A stretch of 64,000 nucleotides of DNA from Microvirga sp. VF16 (GTDB lineage: Bacteria; Pseudomonadota; Alphaproteobacteria; Rhizobiales; Beijerinckiaceae): the NCBI RefSeq assembly GCF_016864375.1, contig NZ_CP069358.1:1-64000 (forward strand), written 5' to 3'. Made by a program: the position numbers and the translations under genes. The notes below the pieces were generated by a model. It saw nothing but the letters and a program-made list of their open reading frames with translations, was not told the DNA's origin and searched no databases. Positions 1 through 8,706 of the stretch are shown one piece after another. Numbering within the stretch: the stretch's first letter is position 1; every line of letters starts with the position of its first letter.

Positions 1-37
1 AAGATTATCGCTGGCTTCACTCTAACCCCAAGCCTTT

Positions 38-154
38 TTAAGAAGTCTCATCAGCAATCGCTGCCTGCACAAATATATGAGTAAGCCCAGTGGAATTGCT
101 TTGAAGCTCGTCGAAAGTGACTAATTTCATCCTGATCTCACTGCGGTAGCTCAT
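38..154 (-). CDS. possible 38-residue small protein
   Basis: A short reading frame encodes 38 residues and has a protein-like composition (acidic, with an alternative internal start that gives MKLVTFDELQ). I do not recognise it. The first ATG has only a weak purine stretch upstream. It lies at the window edge, so its neighbours on the left cannot be seen. It may be chance. Confidence 0.25.
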   Translation of the reverse strand: MSYRSEIRMKLVTFDELQSNSTGLTHIFVQAAIADETS

Positions 155-353
155 CTTTTAGAATATCTCTGATTTTCTCTTATCCCCTCATCTGAATCCT
201 TGCATGTATCACATCAGAGCTGCCCACCGGGGATCTTCTGGTCTTGGGCATTCGGGTAATCTGCCGAAGTCACACCGGCCGTCAGATACGCCTCATCTTT
301 TATGTGAATTCCTCTTTGGAGAGACTTGAGACGGCGGTTAACAAATGCTTAAT

Positions 354-365
354 GTTAAGCTTAAC
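354..365. promoter_or_regulatory. 12-base perfect palindrome upstream of PilZ gene
   Basis: GTTAAGCTTAAC is a perfect palindrome 26 bases before the PilZ start codon, preceded by another GTTAAC at about 337. It could be an operator or simply AT-rich leader. No promoter boxes can be assigned with confidence. Confidence 0.25.
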
Positions 366-391
366 TGACTCCCTGACCCAAGGTCGGCTCC

Positions 392-796
392 ATGGCTCTC
401 AGCATCGCCACCGACAATCGCCGGCAAGCCAGGCGCTTTTCGACACACCATCCGGCAAAGATCGTCTTGGGACCCGAGGCAATGATTTCCTGCACGGTCA
501 AGGACATCTCGACAGGCGGGGCGAGGATTGCGGTGAAGCCGGACATGGATCTGCCCGAAACCTTCGAGCTGTTCATCGCAGCTCACGACCTGCAGGCCCG
601 CCGGGTGCGGGTGTGTTGGCGCGACGGTGGTTTTGCAGGCGTAGCCTTCGGCTTCGAAGAGGACAGTACAGCACCTGCCGTGCATGCGCCTCAATTGTCC
701 CCGTTTGAGGTTTGCCTCGAACAGGCTGCAATGCCAGCCCATTTTGCTGCAGCCCCGGCACGGAAGCAGCTCAAGCTCTATCGCACCACTGTTTGA
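392..796 (+). CDS. PilZ domain protein (134 aa)
   Basis: Single-domain PilZ protein, a family that commonly binds cyclic di-GMP to control motility, polysaccharide synthesis or secretion. Arginines in the RRQARRF stretch near residue 10 and the DISTGG signature (D-x-S-x-x-G) near residue 49 fit the two halves of the known ligand site. The domain ends around the GVAFGF stretch, followed by about 40 residues of unrecognised tail. The ATG is preceded by AAGG at a good distance. It stands alone, with an IS remnant downstream. It resembles the PilZ domain at the end of the 8.7-10.1 kb gene (shared pattern V-x-W/C-W...GVxFG). The partner it controls cannot be read from the sequence. Confidence 0.82.
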   Translation: MALSIATDNRRQARRFSTHHPAKIVLGPEAMISCTVKDISTGGARIAVKPDMDLPETFELFIAAHDLQARRVRVCWRDGGFAGVAFGFEEDSTAPAVHAPQLSPFEVCLEQAAMPAHFAAAPARKQLKLYRTTV

Positions 797-1139
797 TCGA
801 ACCGTTCATCACATCAATCTGTTTTCCGCGCCCTCCCAGCAATTCATGGGAGGCAATCCGCAAGCCCATGTATCGGATCAAAAGCAGCGGAGCTGCGTCC
901 CAATCCCGATGGCACTATTGGCGGAGTTGATCAGGCGGAGAGAGGCAGTGGCAGAGAAGATTGCAGCGTGGCACGCCACGCCGCACGACGCATGATTGTG
1001 ATTGCGCGGCAGATCCGGGCATCCGCTCAGCCGATTGCCGAAATATGCCCCTGCGCATCAGCTCTTTCATCGGCCAAGGCAGGCCTCGGGGCAAGCCACC
1101 GTTCGTCAGCCTCGGTACGCTCGTCCCCTGCTTGCTCAT

Positions 1140-1339
1140 AGGCCACTGTTACGGCCTCCTCGGTAATGCCGTACGACGAGGCCCGCTCGATTTGAGCCTG
1201 TCTCCGCAGGCCGACGGTCTCCACGGTGGCAGCCCTGGTAGGTGAGCGCGGCTTGTCCCGAGGAGGCCGCGCTCCCCCTCGTCGTCTGGTGCGCGACTAG
1301 AACGCGCTCGCGCAAATCGGCAGAATAAGGCTGGAGCAT
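1140..1339 (-). pseudogene. IS630-type transposase N-terminal remnant
   Basis: From the ATG at 1339 the frame reads MLQPYSADLRERVL, the typical opening of IS630-family transposases. After about 20 residues the match is lost and continues patchily in other frames (for example RRQAQIERASS near 1200). No DDE catalytic region follows, so this is a decayed fragment between the PilZ gene and the histidine kinase. Confidence 0.4.
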
Positions 1340-1413
1340 GGCTCGCCTCGCGTGCCATATGCCGATCAACGCACAGCCCGCTGCTTTGGATTCACATCAG
1401 CTCGAAATCTGCT

Positions 1414-4050
1414 TTAGGCGGGTGTGATTATGTCGAGACCTTCAATATGGCTGCATACGTCGCGAGCCGATGCTCGCAATCTTTCGTGCAGCTTCGAAAA
1501 CTCCGCTCCGCTCCGACATGCCTGCTCTAGCTCAGTACAGAGTTTCGCAAAGTCTGAGAATCCCATCAGTGCGGCCTGGGGAATGAGGGCATGAGCAATG
1601 CTGGCAATCTGCTGGCGATCCATAGTTACTGCCCCTTCGGAGGCGAAGCTTTCCTTCAGCTGGGTATTGAACCGCGCGATCCATTGATCAACTTGTGCGG
1701 TGCCGATTACCTGTCTGAACTCATAGAGGCTCTTCTCACTGAAGGAGGATCCGCTAGCAGTATGATCGCAATCGTATGCGCTCGTCGCGGGTATCCACTG
1801 AGCAAGTTTGGCTAAAAGGCTATCTCGGCATATCGGTTTGCCTATGTGGTCATTCATCCCGGCGTCTAAGAAGACTCTTACTTGCTGGGGAAGGACATTG
1901 GCCGTCATGGCAACGATAAATGTTTTACTGGCAGCATGGTTAAGTCCGCGAATAGTCTTTGTCGCTGTCACACCGTCCATGATGGGCATCTGAATGTCCA
2001 TGAGCACCAGATCATAGGACACTGCTTGGATCGCCGCGATGGCCTCTTCGCCATTCGAAACTGTGTCGACGATGTGGCCCGCTGCTTTGAGCAGAATCTC
2101 GATCAGTTCTTTGTTGATATCGACGTCCTCGACGACAAGGATGCGAGCTGGCGTCGTATCAACCAGAATTTCAACTTCAAGCTGCTGACGGGGCATTTCG
2201 TCTACCGCTGGCAGCGCAAGCTCGATCCAGAAGGTCGACCCCTTGCCCTGCACGCTTTCCACTCCGATCTCTCCACCCATGAGCTCGATAAGGCGCTTGG
2301 AGATGGCAAGGCCCAAGCCTGTTCCCCCGAACTCGCGCCGTATGGAAGCATCTCCTTGGGAAAAGCGCTTGAACAGCCGACTATGCTGCTCAGGCGCAAT
2401 CCCAATGCCTGTGTCGACAATCGAAATTCGAATGCATTCCCCCGCTTCTGTATGTCCCTTATACTGTATAATAGCAGTGATATGTCCCTCGCGTGTAAAC
2501 TTGACAGCGTTATTCAAGAGGTTGAGCAAGACTTGCCGCAGACGAGCCTCATCGCCCAGTACCAATGTTGGAAGGCACGAATCCAGTTCGACCCGAATTG
2601 GGACACCCTTCCTGCTTGTGCCGCTTTTTATGACAGAGACGGTGTTGTCGACCAGCGATATGAGTGAAAAGGGCTCGCGTTGCAGCGTGATCTGATCAGC
2701 CTCAATGCTCGAGAAATCGAGGATATCGTTGGCTACGGTCAATAGTGCAGAGGCAGACACTTCAATCAACTCCACATACCGCCGCTGCTTTGGATCTAGT
2801 CTCTCGTCGAGCAAACATCCCGTATAGCCGATGATTCCATTCAAGGGCGTGCGAATCTCATGGCTCATGGAGGCCAGGAAGTCCGTTTTTGCCCTGCTGG
2901 CGACGTTCGCTGTACCTAAGGCCTCCTCAGCGACATCCTTGGCTCTCAATAGCTTATGCTCGCGGTCAGCAACGGCCCGCGCCATGCGGTTAAAAGCACG
3001 CTCAAGAATCCGGATCTCGCCAAATCCTTTATAAGGCGAGCGGATGCTGAAGTCGCCATGCTCCAAGGCTTCAGCAATTTCAACAAGATTGCGCAGCGGT
3101 CGAAGTATAAGCCATTCAAGTCCCAACGCGCCTAACAATATTGAGCCACCGACGATAAGGGAGATCAGAACAAGCCGATAACGCAGAGCATCATTAATGG
3201 GGCTTATGACGGAATCACGGTTGAGACCAACTGCCAGTATCGCGTCGGTTCCAGGCAGAGCCCGAAACACAAAGAAACGTGATGTACCAGAAAGATCAGC
3301 AATCTCTTCACTCTCCTGTGCCCCCTCAAGAGCTTGCTGAATAACAAGTCTGTCCTGAACTTGGGTGCCGACAAGGCCAGCAATGGGAGGATGATGAGCG
3401 ACAAGGAAACCCTTTCGGTTCACTACAAACATGCTGACGTCGAGATCGGATTCCACATGAGGTGGAGAGGTATCGGCGAAAATCTCCGCGTTTATGACGG
3501 CTGACAGTATGCCGACCGCCTTCTGGCCTTCGAACACCGGGGCCGCGGCCGTTCTGGCGAGTTTGCCGCTCTGTGGTGTGGCTGAAATCCCACTTAAGGC
3601 GAAGGTCTTTTCCTCTACAGCTTTGCTGAATACCTTTCGGTCAATGCTAGCAGAAGCCTCTAATCCCAGAGGGGCGCTACATATCTCGCTGCCATCCATC
3701 TTTGACAGATGCAGCGCCTTCAACCAGTGATGCGTCTCCATAAAACGCAGGAGGAATGCTCCACAGAGAGGCGAACCGGATCGAACTTCTTCGGCAGTGC
3801 TCAAATAATGCAGGGCAGTTCGTGCCTCTTCAACGACGTGGTTCTGGCCTTCGACGACATGGAACGCTACAAACTCCAACCGCTCGCGGAGGACGTTCAT
3901 GACCCGCTTGCGTTCATCGCCGGCAACCTGCACAAGTGCGGCACTGACAGGCGCCAAGGCAACGATTCCGATCACAAGGAAGCGCCAAAGAAGGCTGTTG
4001 CGAGAGAACTGCCAACGCGGTGCCCTTCTGCGCATCACTCTTATCTCCAA
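1414..4050 (-). CDS. hybrid sensor histidine kinase with receiver and Hpt-like domains
   Basis: Membrane-bound hybrid histidine kinase of 878 residues. A first membrane helix at about 20-42 and a second at about 292-316 enclose a periplasmic sensor of roughly 250 residues that looks Cache-like. A HAMP linker follows at about 315-365. The dimerisation domain carries SHEIRTPLNG with phospho-His397. The ATPase domain has the N box near 510, DTGIG near 546 and GGTGLGL near 575. A receiver domain follows, with the phospho-Asp in LMDIQMP at 685 and the conserved Lys at 738. The C-terminus is Hpt-like with a candidate His820. In that segment the usual K-G after H-x-L is replaced by I-P, so phosphotransfer there is uncertain. 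The LuxR-type regulator gene ends 57 bases upstream on the same strand, so they are probably co-transcribed partners. The signal is unknown. Confidence 0.95.
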   Translation of the reverse strand: MEIRVMRRRAPRWQFSRNSLLWRFLVIGIVALAPVSAALVQVAGDERKRVMNVLRERLEFVAFHVVEGQNHVVEEARTALHYLSTAEEVRSGSPLCGAFLLRFMETHHWLKALHLSKMDGSEICSAPLGLEASASIDRKVFSKAVEEKTFALSGISATPQSGKLARTAAAPVFEGQKAVGILSAVINAEIFADTSPPHVESDLDVSMFVVNRKGFLVAHHPPIAGLVGTQVQDRLVIQQALEGAQESEEIADLSGTSRFFVFRALPGTDAILAVGLNRDSVISPINDALRYRLVLISLIVGGSILLGALGLEWLILRPLRNLVEIAEALEHGDFSIRSPYKGFGEIRILERAFNRMARAVADREHKLLRAKDVAEEALGTANVASRAKTDFLASMSHEIRTPLNGIIGYTGCLLDERLDPKQRRYVELIEVSASALLTVANDILDFSSIEADQITLQREPFSLISLVDNTVSVIKSGTSRKGVPIRVELDSCLPTLVLGDEARLRQVLLNLLNNAVKFTREGHITAIIQYKGHTEAGECIRISIVDTGIGIAPEQHSRLFKRFSQGDASIRREFGGTGLGLAISKRLIELMGGEIGVESVQGKGSTFWIELALPAVDEMPRQQLEVEILVDTTPARILVVEDVDINKELIEILLKAAGHIVDTVSNGEEAIAAIQAVSYDLVLMDIQMPIMDGVTATKTIRGLNHAASKTFIVAMTANVLPQQVRVFLDAGMNDHIGKPICRDSLLAKLAQWIPATSAYDCDHTASGSSFSEKSLYEFRQVIGTAQVDQWIARFNTQLKESFASEGAVTMDRQQIASIAHALIPQAALMGFSDFAKLCTELEQACRSGAEFSKLHERLRASARDVCSHIEGLDIITPA

Positions 4051-4107
4051 TCAGCGGCATAACCGCCGCGTGGCTTCCGCAACGTATTCACCGCTTATGA
4101 AGACCGT

Positions 4108-4782
4108 TTACGGCTTGGATTGGGACGCGCCAGCCACGGCGGCCGCGGCTCGGTTATTCACACCGAAGTACCGGAAGATAGCCGCCATGTGAATCTTGAC
4201 CGTACCCTCGCCCAGCTGCAGAGCCAGAGCAATTTCTTTGTTCGTCTTGCCCTGAATCAAGAGCTCGAGCACATCCTGCTGCCGCGGCGTCAATGGACCG
4301 GTCAGATCTAGGGGCTTGGAAGGAATACCTTCAATTTGCTCGTCGACAATCGACCGGAGCGGTGCTGAAGAGATGTCTGCCAAGGAGGCAGGCACGTAGA
4401 TGCCGCCCTCAAGGACTGTTTTCAATGCCACTGTCAATTCGGTGATGCTCAAGCTTTTATGCATATAACCATGCGCGCCTGCCTCGAGAGCCAGCAGAAT
4501 ATCTCGCCGAGCACTCGAGGCTGAGATAACTGCGACACGCGCATTAGGAACACATTCACGAACCGCTCTCAAATTTGATGGCGTTCTCATCCCAGGCATT
4601 GAGAGATCGAAAAGAGCCGTCGAAATGTCAGGCTTGGCACCTAGGCACTCAAGTGCTTCGTCTAGGGATGCTGCCTCGATAACTTCCGTAAATCCGAAAT
4701 GTCGACTGAGGATCGCCCCCATAGCCACTCGAAAGTACGCGTCGTCATCGGCTATCAAACCAATACGACTTAATGCTCTCAT
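4108..4782 (-). CDS. NarL/LuxR-type response regulator
   Basis: DNA-binding response regulator of 224 residues. The receiver domain has the acidic pair near residues 12-13, the phospho-acceptor Asp59 in LFDLSMPG, and the conserved Lys109. The C-terminal GerE/LuxR helix-turn-helix spans about 163-215 (LTPRQQDVLELL and NKEIALALQLGEGTVK). Length and layout are those of the NarL family. It lies directly upstream of the hybrid kinase gene on the same strand, so the natural reading is a cognate phosphorelay ending in transcription control. Its targets are unknown. Regulators of this class often bind short palindromes such as those noted elsewhere in this window, but nothing in the sequence links them directly. 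Confidence 0.95.
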   Translation of the reverse strand: MRALSRIGLIADDDAYFRVAMGAILSRHFGFTEVIEAASLDEALECLGAKPDISTALFDLSMPGMRTPSNLRAVRECVPNARVAVISASSARRDILLALEAGAHGYMHKSLSITELTVALKTVLEGGIYVPASLADISSAPLRSIVDEQIEGIPSKPLDLTGPLTPRQQDVLELLIQGKTNKEIALALQLGEGTVKIHMAAIFRYFGVNNRAAAAVAGASQSKP

Positions 4783-5452
4783 GAATCTTTCCCCAAGTCC
4801 CGTCAGCTCAGTCTTCTATTTCGAATCTGTAGTCAACGCCAAAACGACGAGTTGCTCCAACTAGCCGCCAATGCGCATGTGCGCAATTTACATGCTCACT
4901 ATCGGACTATACACCAACGTTGCTTGGAAGTTGGATTAAAATCAACATGATACCTTAAACTTGGATATGATTAAAACTACCTATTCCTCGACTCTCAACT
5001 TGATTCGAAACCTGCGAGGCAAGTCGCGAATATTGCCTCGCAGCAGCGGTATGATGGATTTTTTCTCGGCCGCAATTGTCAACGTAGCTCCTGCGAACCT
5101 ATTCGGTCGCTTTCGCGGAATTCACCACCGGCCGGCTGCCGCGCACCCTGAACTATGCTCAATGTGGGGAGCGCAAATTCACGTGATCGACAGCGCCGTC
5201 TGGCCATCTGAGTCAAGTGCAACGCATTCAAAGCCTCTGAGCCAATAAACGGCAGAGGTGAAGTACTTTGCACTTGCGGTTCCGACCCGTATCACTTGCC
5301 TGAAGCCAACTATCCTGAAGTGCGGTCAAGAACAGCATAGAGCAAGGTTGAAGTCTCAATTAACCTGCATCTCGAACCAGGCTGGCACCAGGCGGCTTGA
5401 GATTTTGGGCCGCCATGTTCATTGCCCAGCGGACATTGCGTAGCAACATTGT
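4783..5452. other. intergenic region, no supported gene
   Basis: This stretch is more AT-rich next to the regulator gene (about 4860-4990), where its promoter should lie. Reading frames here are short, lack ribosome sites and have no recognisable composition. I see no RNA gene. Confidence 0.5.
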
Positions 5453-5647
5453 CTACGCTGCCTCTACGCCTTCCCTGACAGTCATTGATTGCGGGTTCTG
5501 CTCTGCCCTGCTCTCTACAAGCTCGATCGCATGTTGCGCACACCCACGAAACATCTCTTTGACGAAATCCGACTCGCAATCCCACGAGCATCCTTCATGC
5601 TCAGCGTCATAAAACGCGCGAGCGACTAACTCGATCTTATTGCTCAT
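5453..5647 (-). CDS. small hypothetical protein (64 aa)
   Basis: The protein begins MSNKIELVARAFYDAEHEG and is small, acidic and soluble. It has three cysteines and no membrane segment. I chose the ATG at 5647 over one 36 bases upstream because the protein-like composition begins there. No family is recognised. It sits alone between the regulator gene and the YgiB-like gene, with a pair of direct repeats 125-160 bases upstream of its start. Confidence 0.5.
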   Translation of the reverse strand: MSNKIELVARAFYDAEHEGCSWDCESDFVKEMFRGCAQHAIELVESRAEQNPQSMTVREGVEAA

Positions 5648-5771
5648 TTTTGCCCCCAAAAAATTAGAACCGTAGAAGTTCACGGTGCGTCCGACTGCAT
5701 TGATTTTCCAAGTGATTCGCCGAACGCCTCACGAATGATTTGGCATGACTGAACTTGTAGGCACAATTTAT

Positions 5772-5805
5772 CGAAAGAGGTATCTCTGACTCCGAAAGAG
5801 GTATC
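5772..5805. repeat. two 13-base direct repeats, 21 bases apart
   Basis: CGAAAGAGGTATC occurs at 5772-5784 and again at 5793-5805. A spacing of 21 bases puts both copies on the same face of the helix, as in tandem operator sites. The second copy also supplies an AGAGG ribosome site for a 26-residue frame that starts at 5807, which could instead explain the sequence. Confidence 0.45.
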
Positions 5806-5806
5806 A

Positions 5807-5887
5807 ATGTCATTTGGCTCATTCTGGTTTGCGGTCGACTATCCTGAGAAGAACCTCAGGCTCTTGAAAGGTGCTAAGGTCGCGTGA
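5807..5887 (+). CDS. possible 26-residue peptide
   Basis: ATG at 5807 follows AGAGG with a five-base spacer, which is good ribosome-site geometry. The frame encodes 26 residues starting MSFGSFWFAVDYPEKN and ending before TGA at 5887. It has no recognised relatives, and it could be chance given its length. It overlaps the upstream region of the divergent small gene at 5453-5647, so it might also be a leader or regulatory feature. Confidence 0.3.
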   Translation: MSFGSFWFAVDYPEKNLRLLKGAKVA

Positions 5888-5933
5888 AAACTACTGCCCG
5901 AAAGCATGAGAGCATCAACCCTCTGGTCCTTCT

Positions 5934-6695
5934 CTAGCGTATGAAGTGGGGCAGATTTTTCGGGGCTGGGGTCGGCAGCCGCTTGAAGTGACGCGTCTCG
6001 ATTAGTTCGTACGGTCGTGCACCAGCATCCAGCATAGGCACAAATAACTCGGTGCCAACTGGGCTCAGGTGAGAGGTCCGATTACCACGTCCCGAGAATG
6101 CCTCACAATACTGGCTACACCATGTGATGAGCGAAGGAATCAATGATGGAAGCGGTACCTCAGGTTCCTTCAGAACAGGAGCATCAACCCTGCCCCGTAG
6201 CACCCATGTCGAAGCGTCTGACTGACTCTGCGGCTCCACTCGCTCTACTTGTGCCTGTTGCGGTTTTGACGAGCGGAAGTCCTGTCGTTCCAAAACGGTT
6301 CGCGGATTGAAGCTGATCGCTGAGTGACCGTCATCGAGCACAGGAACGACCGTTCGTACGCGCTCCGAGTTCACAGTGACCTGCACGCCTTTCATGGCAG
6401 GGACAAAACGAAGAGCATTTGGATCTGGAGACTCGGCAAAGCTGATGGCGCAGCGACGGAACTGCCTCTCGCACTCTTCCTTGCGATCGAACACCGGAAC
6501 ACGGTCGTAATACTCAGCCTCGGCATTTGCAAAAGCGTTACGGCACTGTTCGGTGGACAAGAGCCCATCGGTTTGGCAGTTACGGCTCGTAACATAAAGA
6601 GCATTGCGCGTTTCTGCTTGGAGAGGGAGCGCGGGGAGCAAAAGGCCGGAGAGTAAGACCACCGCTCGAAGGGCGGTGGCCGGGCTGCATTGCAT
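5934..6695 (-). CDS. YgiB/DUF1190-like exported protein
   Basis: Predicted secreted or envelope protein of 253 residues. The ATG at 6695 is preceded by AAGGAGG at the right distance and opens a clear signal peptide (hydrophobic run AVVLLSGLLLPALPL, then a QAE cleavage region). The mature N-terminus has the cysteine pattern typical of the DUF1190/YgiB family: a CxxxG-type segment, STEQCRNAFANAEAEY, then EECERQF and a final Cys. The family's function is not established. The C-terminal half is unrecognised and proline-rich, with a CSQYC pair near residue 190. It is monocistronic as far as can be seen. Confidence 0.7.
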   Translation of the reverse strand: MQCSPATALRAVVLLSGLLLPALPLQAETRNALYVTSRNCQTDGLLSTEQCRNAFANAEAEYYDRVPVFDRKEECERQFRRCAISFAESPDPNALRFVPAMKGVQVTVNSERVRTVVPVLDDGHSAISFNPRTVLERQDFRSSKPQQAQVERVEPQSQSDASTWVLRGRVDAPVLKEPEVPLPSLIPSLITWCSQYCEAFSGRGNRTSHLSPVGTELFVPMLDAGARPYELIETRHFKRLPTPAPKNLPHFIR

Positions 6696-7163
6696 CACCA
6701 GCCTCCTTGGAAAGAGGATAGAATCGCGTCGCCTCTGTACGTAAGACAGCTTGGCAAGGTCAAGTTGAAGGGTAGGCCATCGGGCCTCCCCCGTACAACC
6801 TTTCACTCCCGCTCTCCTCTATCCCGTTGTCGATCCTCTATAAGCAGTGAAACAGTCATCCGACAGGTGTCAAGGTCATCTCCGGCGACAACCCTGCACC
6901 AGATCGGCGCACATGAGACACAAGTTCCCGGGCAGGCCTATGCTCATCCTGTCCGATGTGAGGCTAACTTCAGGATAGGAGCAATCCTTGCCGACTCCTC
7001 CTAAAGGCGGCGAAGCGATCCGCGCCCAGTTCGTCTCGCCCTATGATCCGTGTCTGCCCAGGCCGAATGTCGGACCCAGCACAGGCCTGAGGCAAGGCAG
7101 GATCAAGCCCTGAAATACAACGAACGTTGATGTTCACGTCAGGGCGTGAACAAAGCTCGCATT
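6696..7163. other. intergenic region, nothing supported
   Basis: It lies between the YgiB-like gene and the tiny membrane-protein gene. The frames present are short and look random. The promoter of the YgiB-like gene should lie in the 6700-6850 part, but I cannot place its boxes. Confidence 0.45.
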
Positions 7164-7280
7164 CTAAGCGTAAATCAGGATTAGACAGGTGCTGATGCCG
7201 CTGATTGCAATTGCCCCAATTAGGAAAGCGAACCAGTCCCAATCGGGGAAAGGTTCCTCGTGTCCGCTGTAGTCGCTCAT
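7164..7280 (-). CDS. 38-residue single-pass membrane protein
   Basis: A short frame with strong gene-like features. ATG at 7280 (or the adjacent in-frame ATG at 7283) is preceded by AAGGGG. The product starts MSDYSGHEEPFPDWDWFAF, has an acidic, tryptophan-rich head of about 16 residues, and is followed by one hydrophobic span (about 17-37, FLIGAIAISGISTCLILIY) ending at the C-terminus. This acidic-head, single-helix layout is typical of small regulatory or accessory inner-membrane proteins. I know of no named family that fits. It has no operon partner: the YgiB-like gene lies about 470 bases downstream and a PilZ gene ends about 490 bases upstream. Confidence 0.6.
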   Translation of the reverse strand: MSDYSGHEEPFPDWDWFAFLIGAIAISGISTCLILIYA

Positions 7281-7774
7281 CATGAGCCCCTTAGCCAATT
7301 ATGTGCTGCAGCGCTCTTGGTCCATCATGGACCTCCTCAAGGCACTGCTTGGAGGCAATATTAAGATAGCAATCGACACTTAGGTTAGAAATTCTCTTTT
7401 ACGGTTAAGAGGAGGTTACCCGTCAGACGTTGCTATGCCGGAATGGATTATTTCGACTCTATAATCACAGCTGCTGCTGAGTCGCAGTTGCGAGTGTGCC
7501 GGCCCTGAGAATGTTCATACACATTATTGCAACGCTTTATTATCTAGCGATTCGAGATGCTTCAGTTTATAGCCTGAGGTCGCGGGATTGCAGCTGTCTT
7601 ATTCAAGCGACTCCTTTCGCATAGCGCAGCAATTGACCGTTTTTTTGTTCTGCCATTCGGTGGAAGTCATGCGCTCAGCGTTCGACCTCTTGCCAGTCGC
7701 GTGGTCTTGCTCTCCTGCCGCGACGGCTCCAACCGGGGGCTCCCTGAAAGAAGAGGGCTTTCAGCACATTTTCG
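7281..7774. other. AT-rich intergenic region
   Basis: AT-rich DNA upstream of the 38-residue gene, so probably its promoter region. An AAGAGGAGGTTACC segment near 7408 looks like a ribosome site but is followed by no lasting reading frame. Nothing else can be supported. Confidence 0.4.
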
Positions 7775-8035
7775 CTAATCCGTGAACGTCGCCCCATAAT
7801 GCACCCCGTCGGTCCAGACCAACCGAACGCTGGCAGAAGCGCCTTGCGCCGGAATCTGCAACTCGAATTCCAACGGAACATCGGCCGGTGCAGAGACCAC
7901 GAGGCGCACCCCGACCTCGGAGAGATCCGACACGAGACACGCGATCGGACGTTGTCCCTGGTCACCCACGATCAGGCCGTCAAGCTGAGTGGGAAAGCGT
8001 TTACTTGATCGGCGCTCAGGCAAACCGTGCTTCAT
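7775..8035 (-). CDS. PilZ domain protein (86 aa)
   Basis: Minimal PilZ protein. ATG at 8035 follows GGAGG at a nine-base spacing, so I prefer it to a start 69 bases upstream. The ligand-site motifs are present: ERRSSKRF (arginine box) near residue 8 and SDLSEVG (D-x-S-x-x-G) near residue 38. The rest is the compact beta barrel. It probably binds c-di-GMP and acts on an unidentified partner. It is one of three PilZ domains in the first 10 kb, and all three differ enough to be separate paralogues. Confidence 0.85.
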   Translation of the reverse strand: MKHGLPERRSSKRFPTQLDGLIVGDQGQRPIACLVSDLSEVGVRLVVSAPADVPLEFELQIPAQGASASVRLVWTDGVHYGATFTD

Positions 8036-8171
8036 GCGCACAGGCCTCCGTTTGAGGAAAACCCGTTTTACCAGATAGGGCTGGTGCGCAGCATGCTCCT
8101 GCAATAGAACCCGTTGCCAGATCTGGCACAGGACCCTGCCCCAGGCGTAACACCCAAATAGGTTGCGGCTG

Positions 8172-8456
8172 TCATTGCTCCCCGCCAGCCAAAGCTGCCA
8201 GTTCTCGGACGTAGTTGTCCCGGTATTGCAGATGCCGATCCGCCAGCATCGTCAGAACGCGCTTTTTTACCTCCGTCACCGGCAAAGTTCTGCCGAGAGT
8301 GTCACGTGCCCGCTTATATTGAGAATCGATTTCTTTCAGGATTGCTTCAGGAGATTTGGCGAGAGGATGTGGTTCGGCGCCTGCTCCGCCGCCCTTGTTT
8401 GGCACCGAACACGCGGTGCTGCCCATCCCATGAGAAGCCATGATTTGCCCCGACAA
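8172..8456 (-). CDS. hypothetical protein (94 aa)
   Basis: A soluble, charged small protein. The first 35 residues are glycine-rich and low in complexity. The rest (SPEAILKEIDSQYKRARDTL to the end) looks alpha-helical with alternating charges. In-frame ATGs lie at the beginning and five residues in; the real start is uncertain. No family is recognised. It lies between two PilZ genes on the same strand, without an obvious operon. Confidence 0.5.
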   Translation of the reverse strand: MSGQIMASHGMGSTACSVPNKGGGAGAEPHPLAKSPEAILKEIDSQYKRARDTLGRTLPVTEVKKRVLTMLADRHLQYRDNYVRELAALAGGEQ

Positions 8457-8706
8457 ACGCGATGGTTTTCATCGCACCGTGTCTGAATTGGTGCGCTGTA
8501 TCTGTCGGCAAGACGACATTACTGACGAATTCGCATGATTTGGCGTATAATTCAGCAAGCTGCCTTGCTAGTGCGCGGAGGATGCTAAAGCAAGCCACAT
8601 GACACGGGCTGTCCAAGATCTCACAGATATGAGGTGGGCATCGTCCTTACCTGATTGATTTCGTAAGGGCATTCCCCTGCAGCGACAAAGGGACATGCAT
8701 TTGCGA

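Noticed and set aside
244..708. Plus-strand frame overlapping the first PilZ gene
   Set aside because: No ribosome site and random composition; the PilZ frame at 392 has both motifs and a start.
684..995. Short frame ending in a helical MALLAELIRRREAVAEK segment
   Set aside because: Most of the frame overlaps the PilZ tail in another phase and no start with a ribosome site precedes the helical end.
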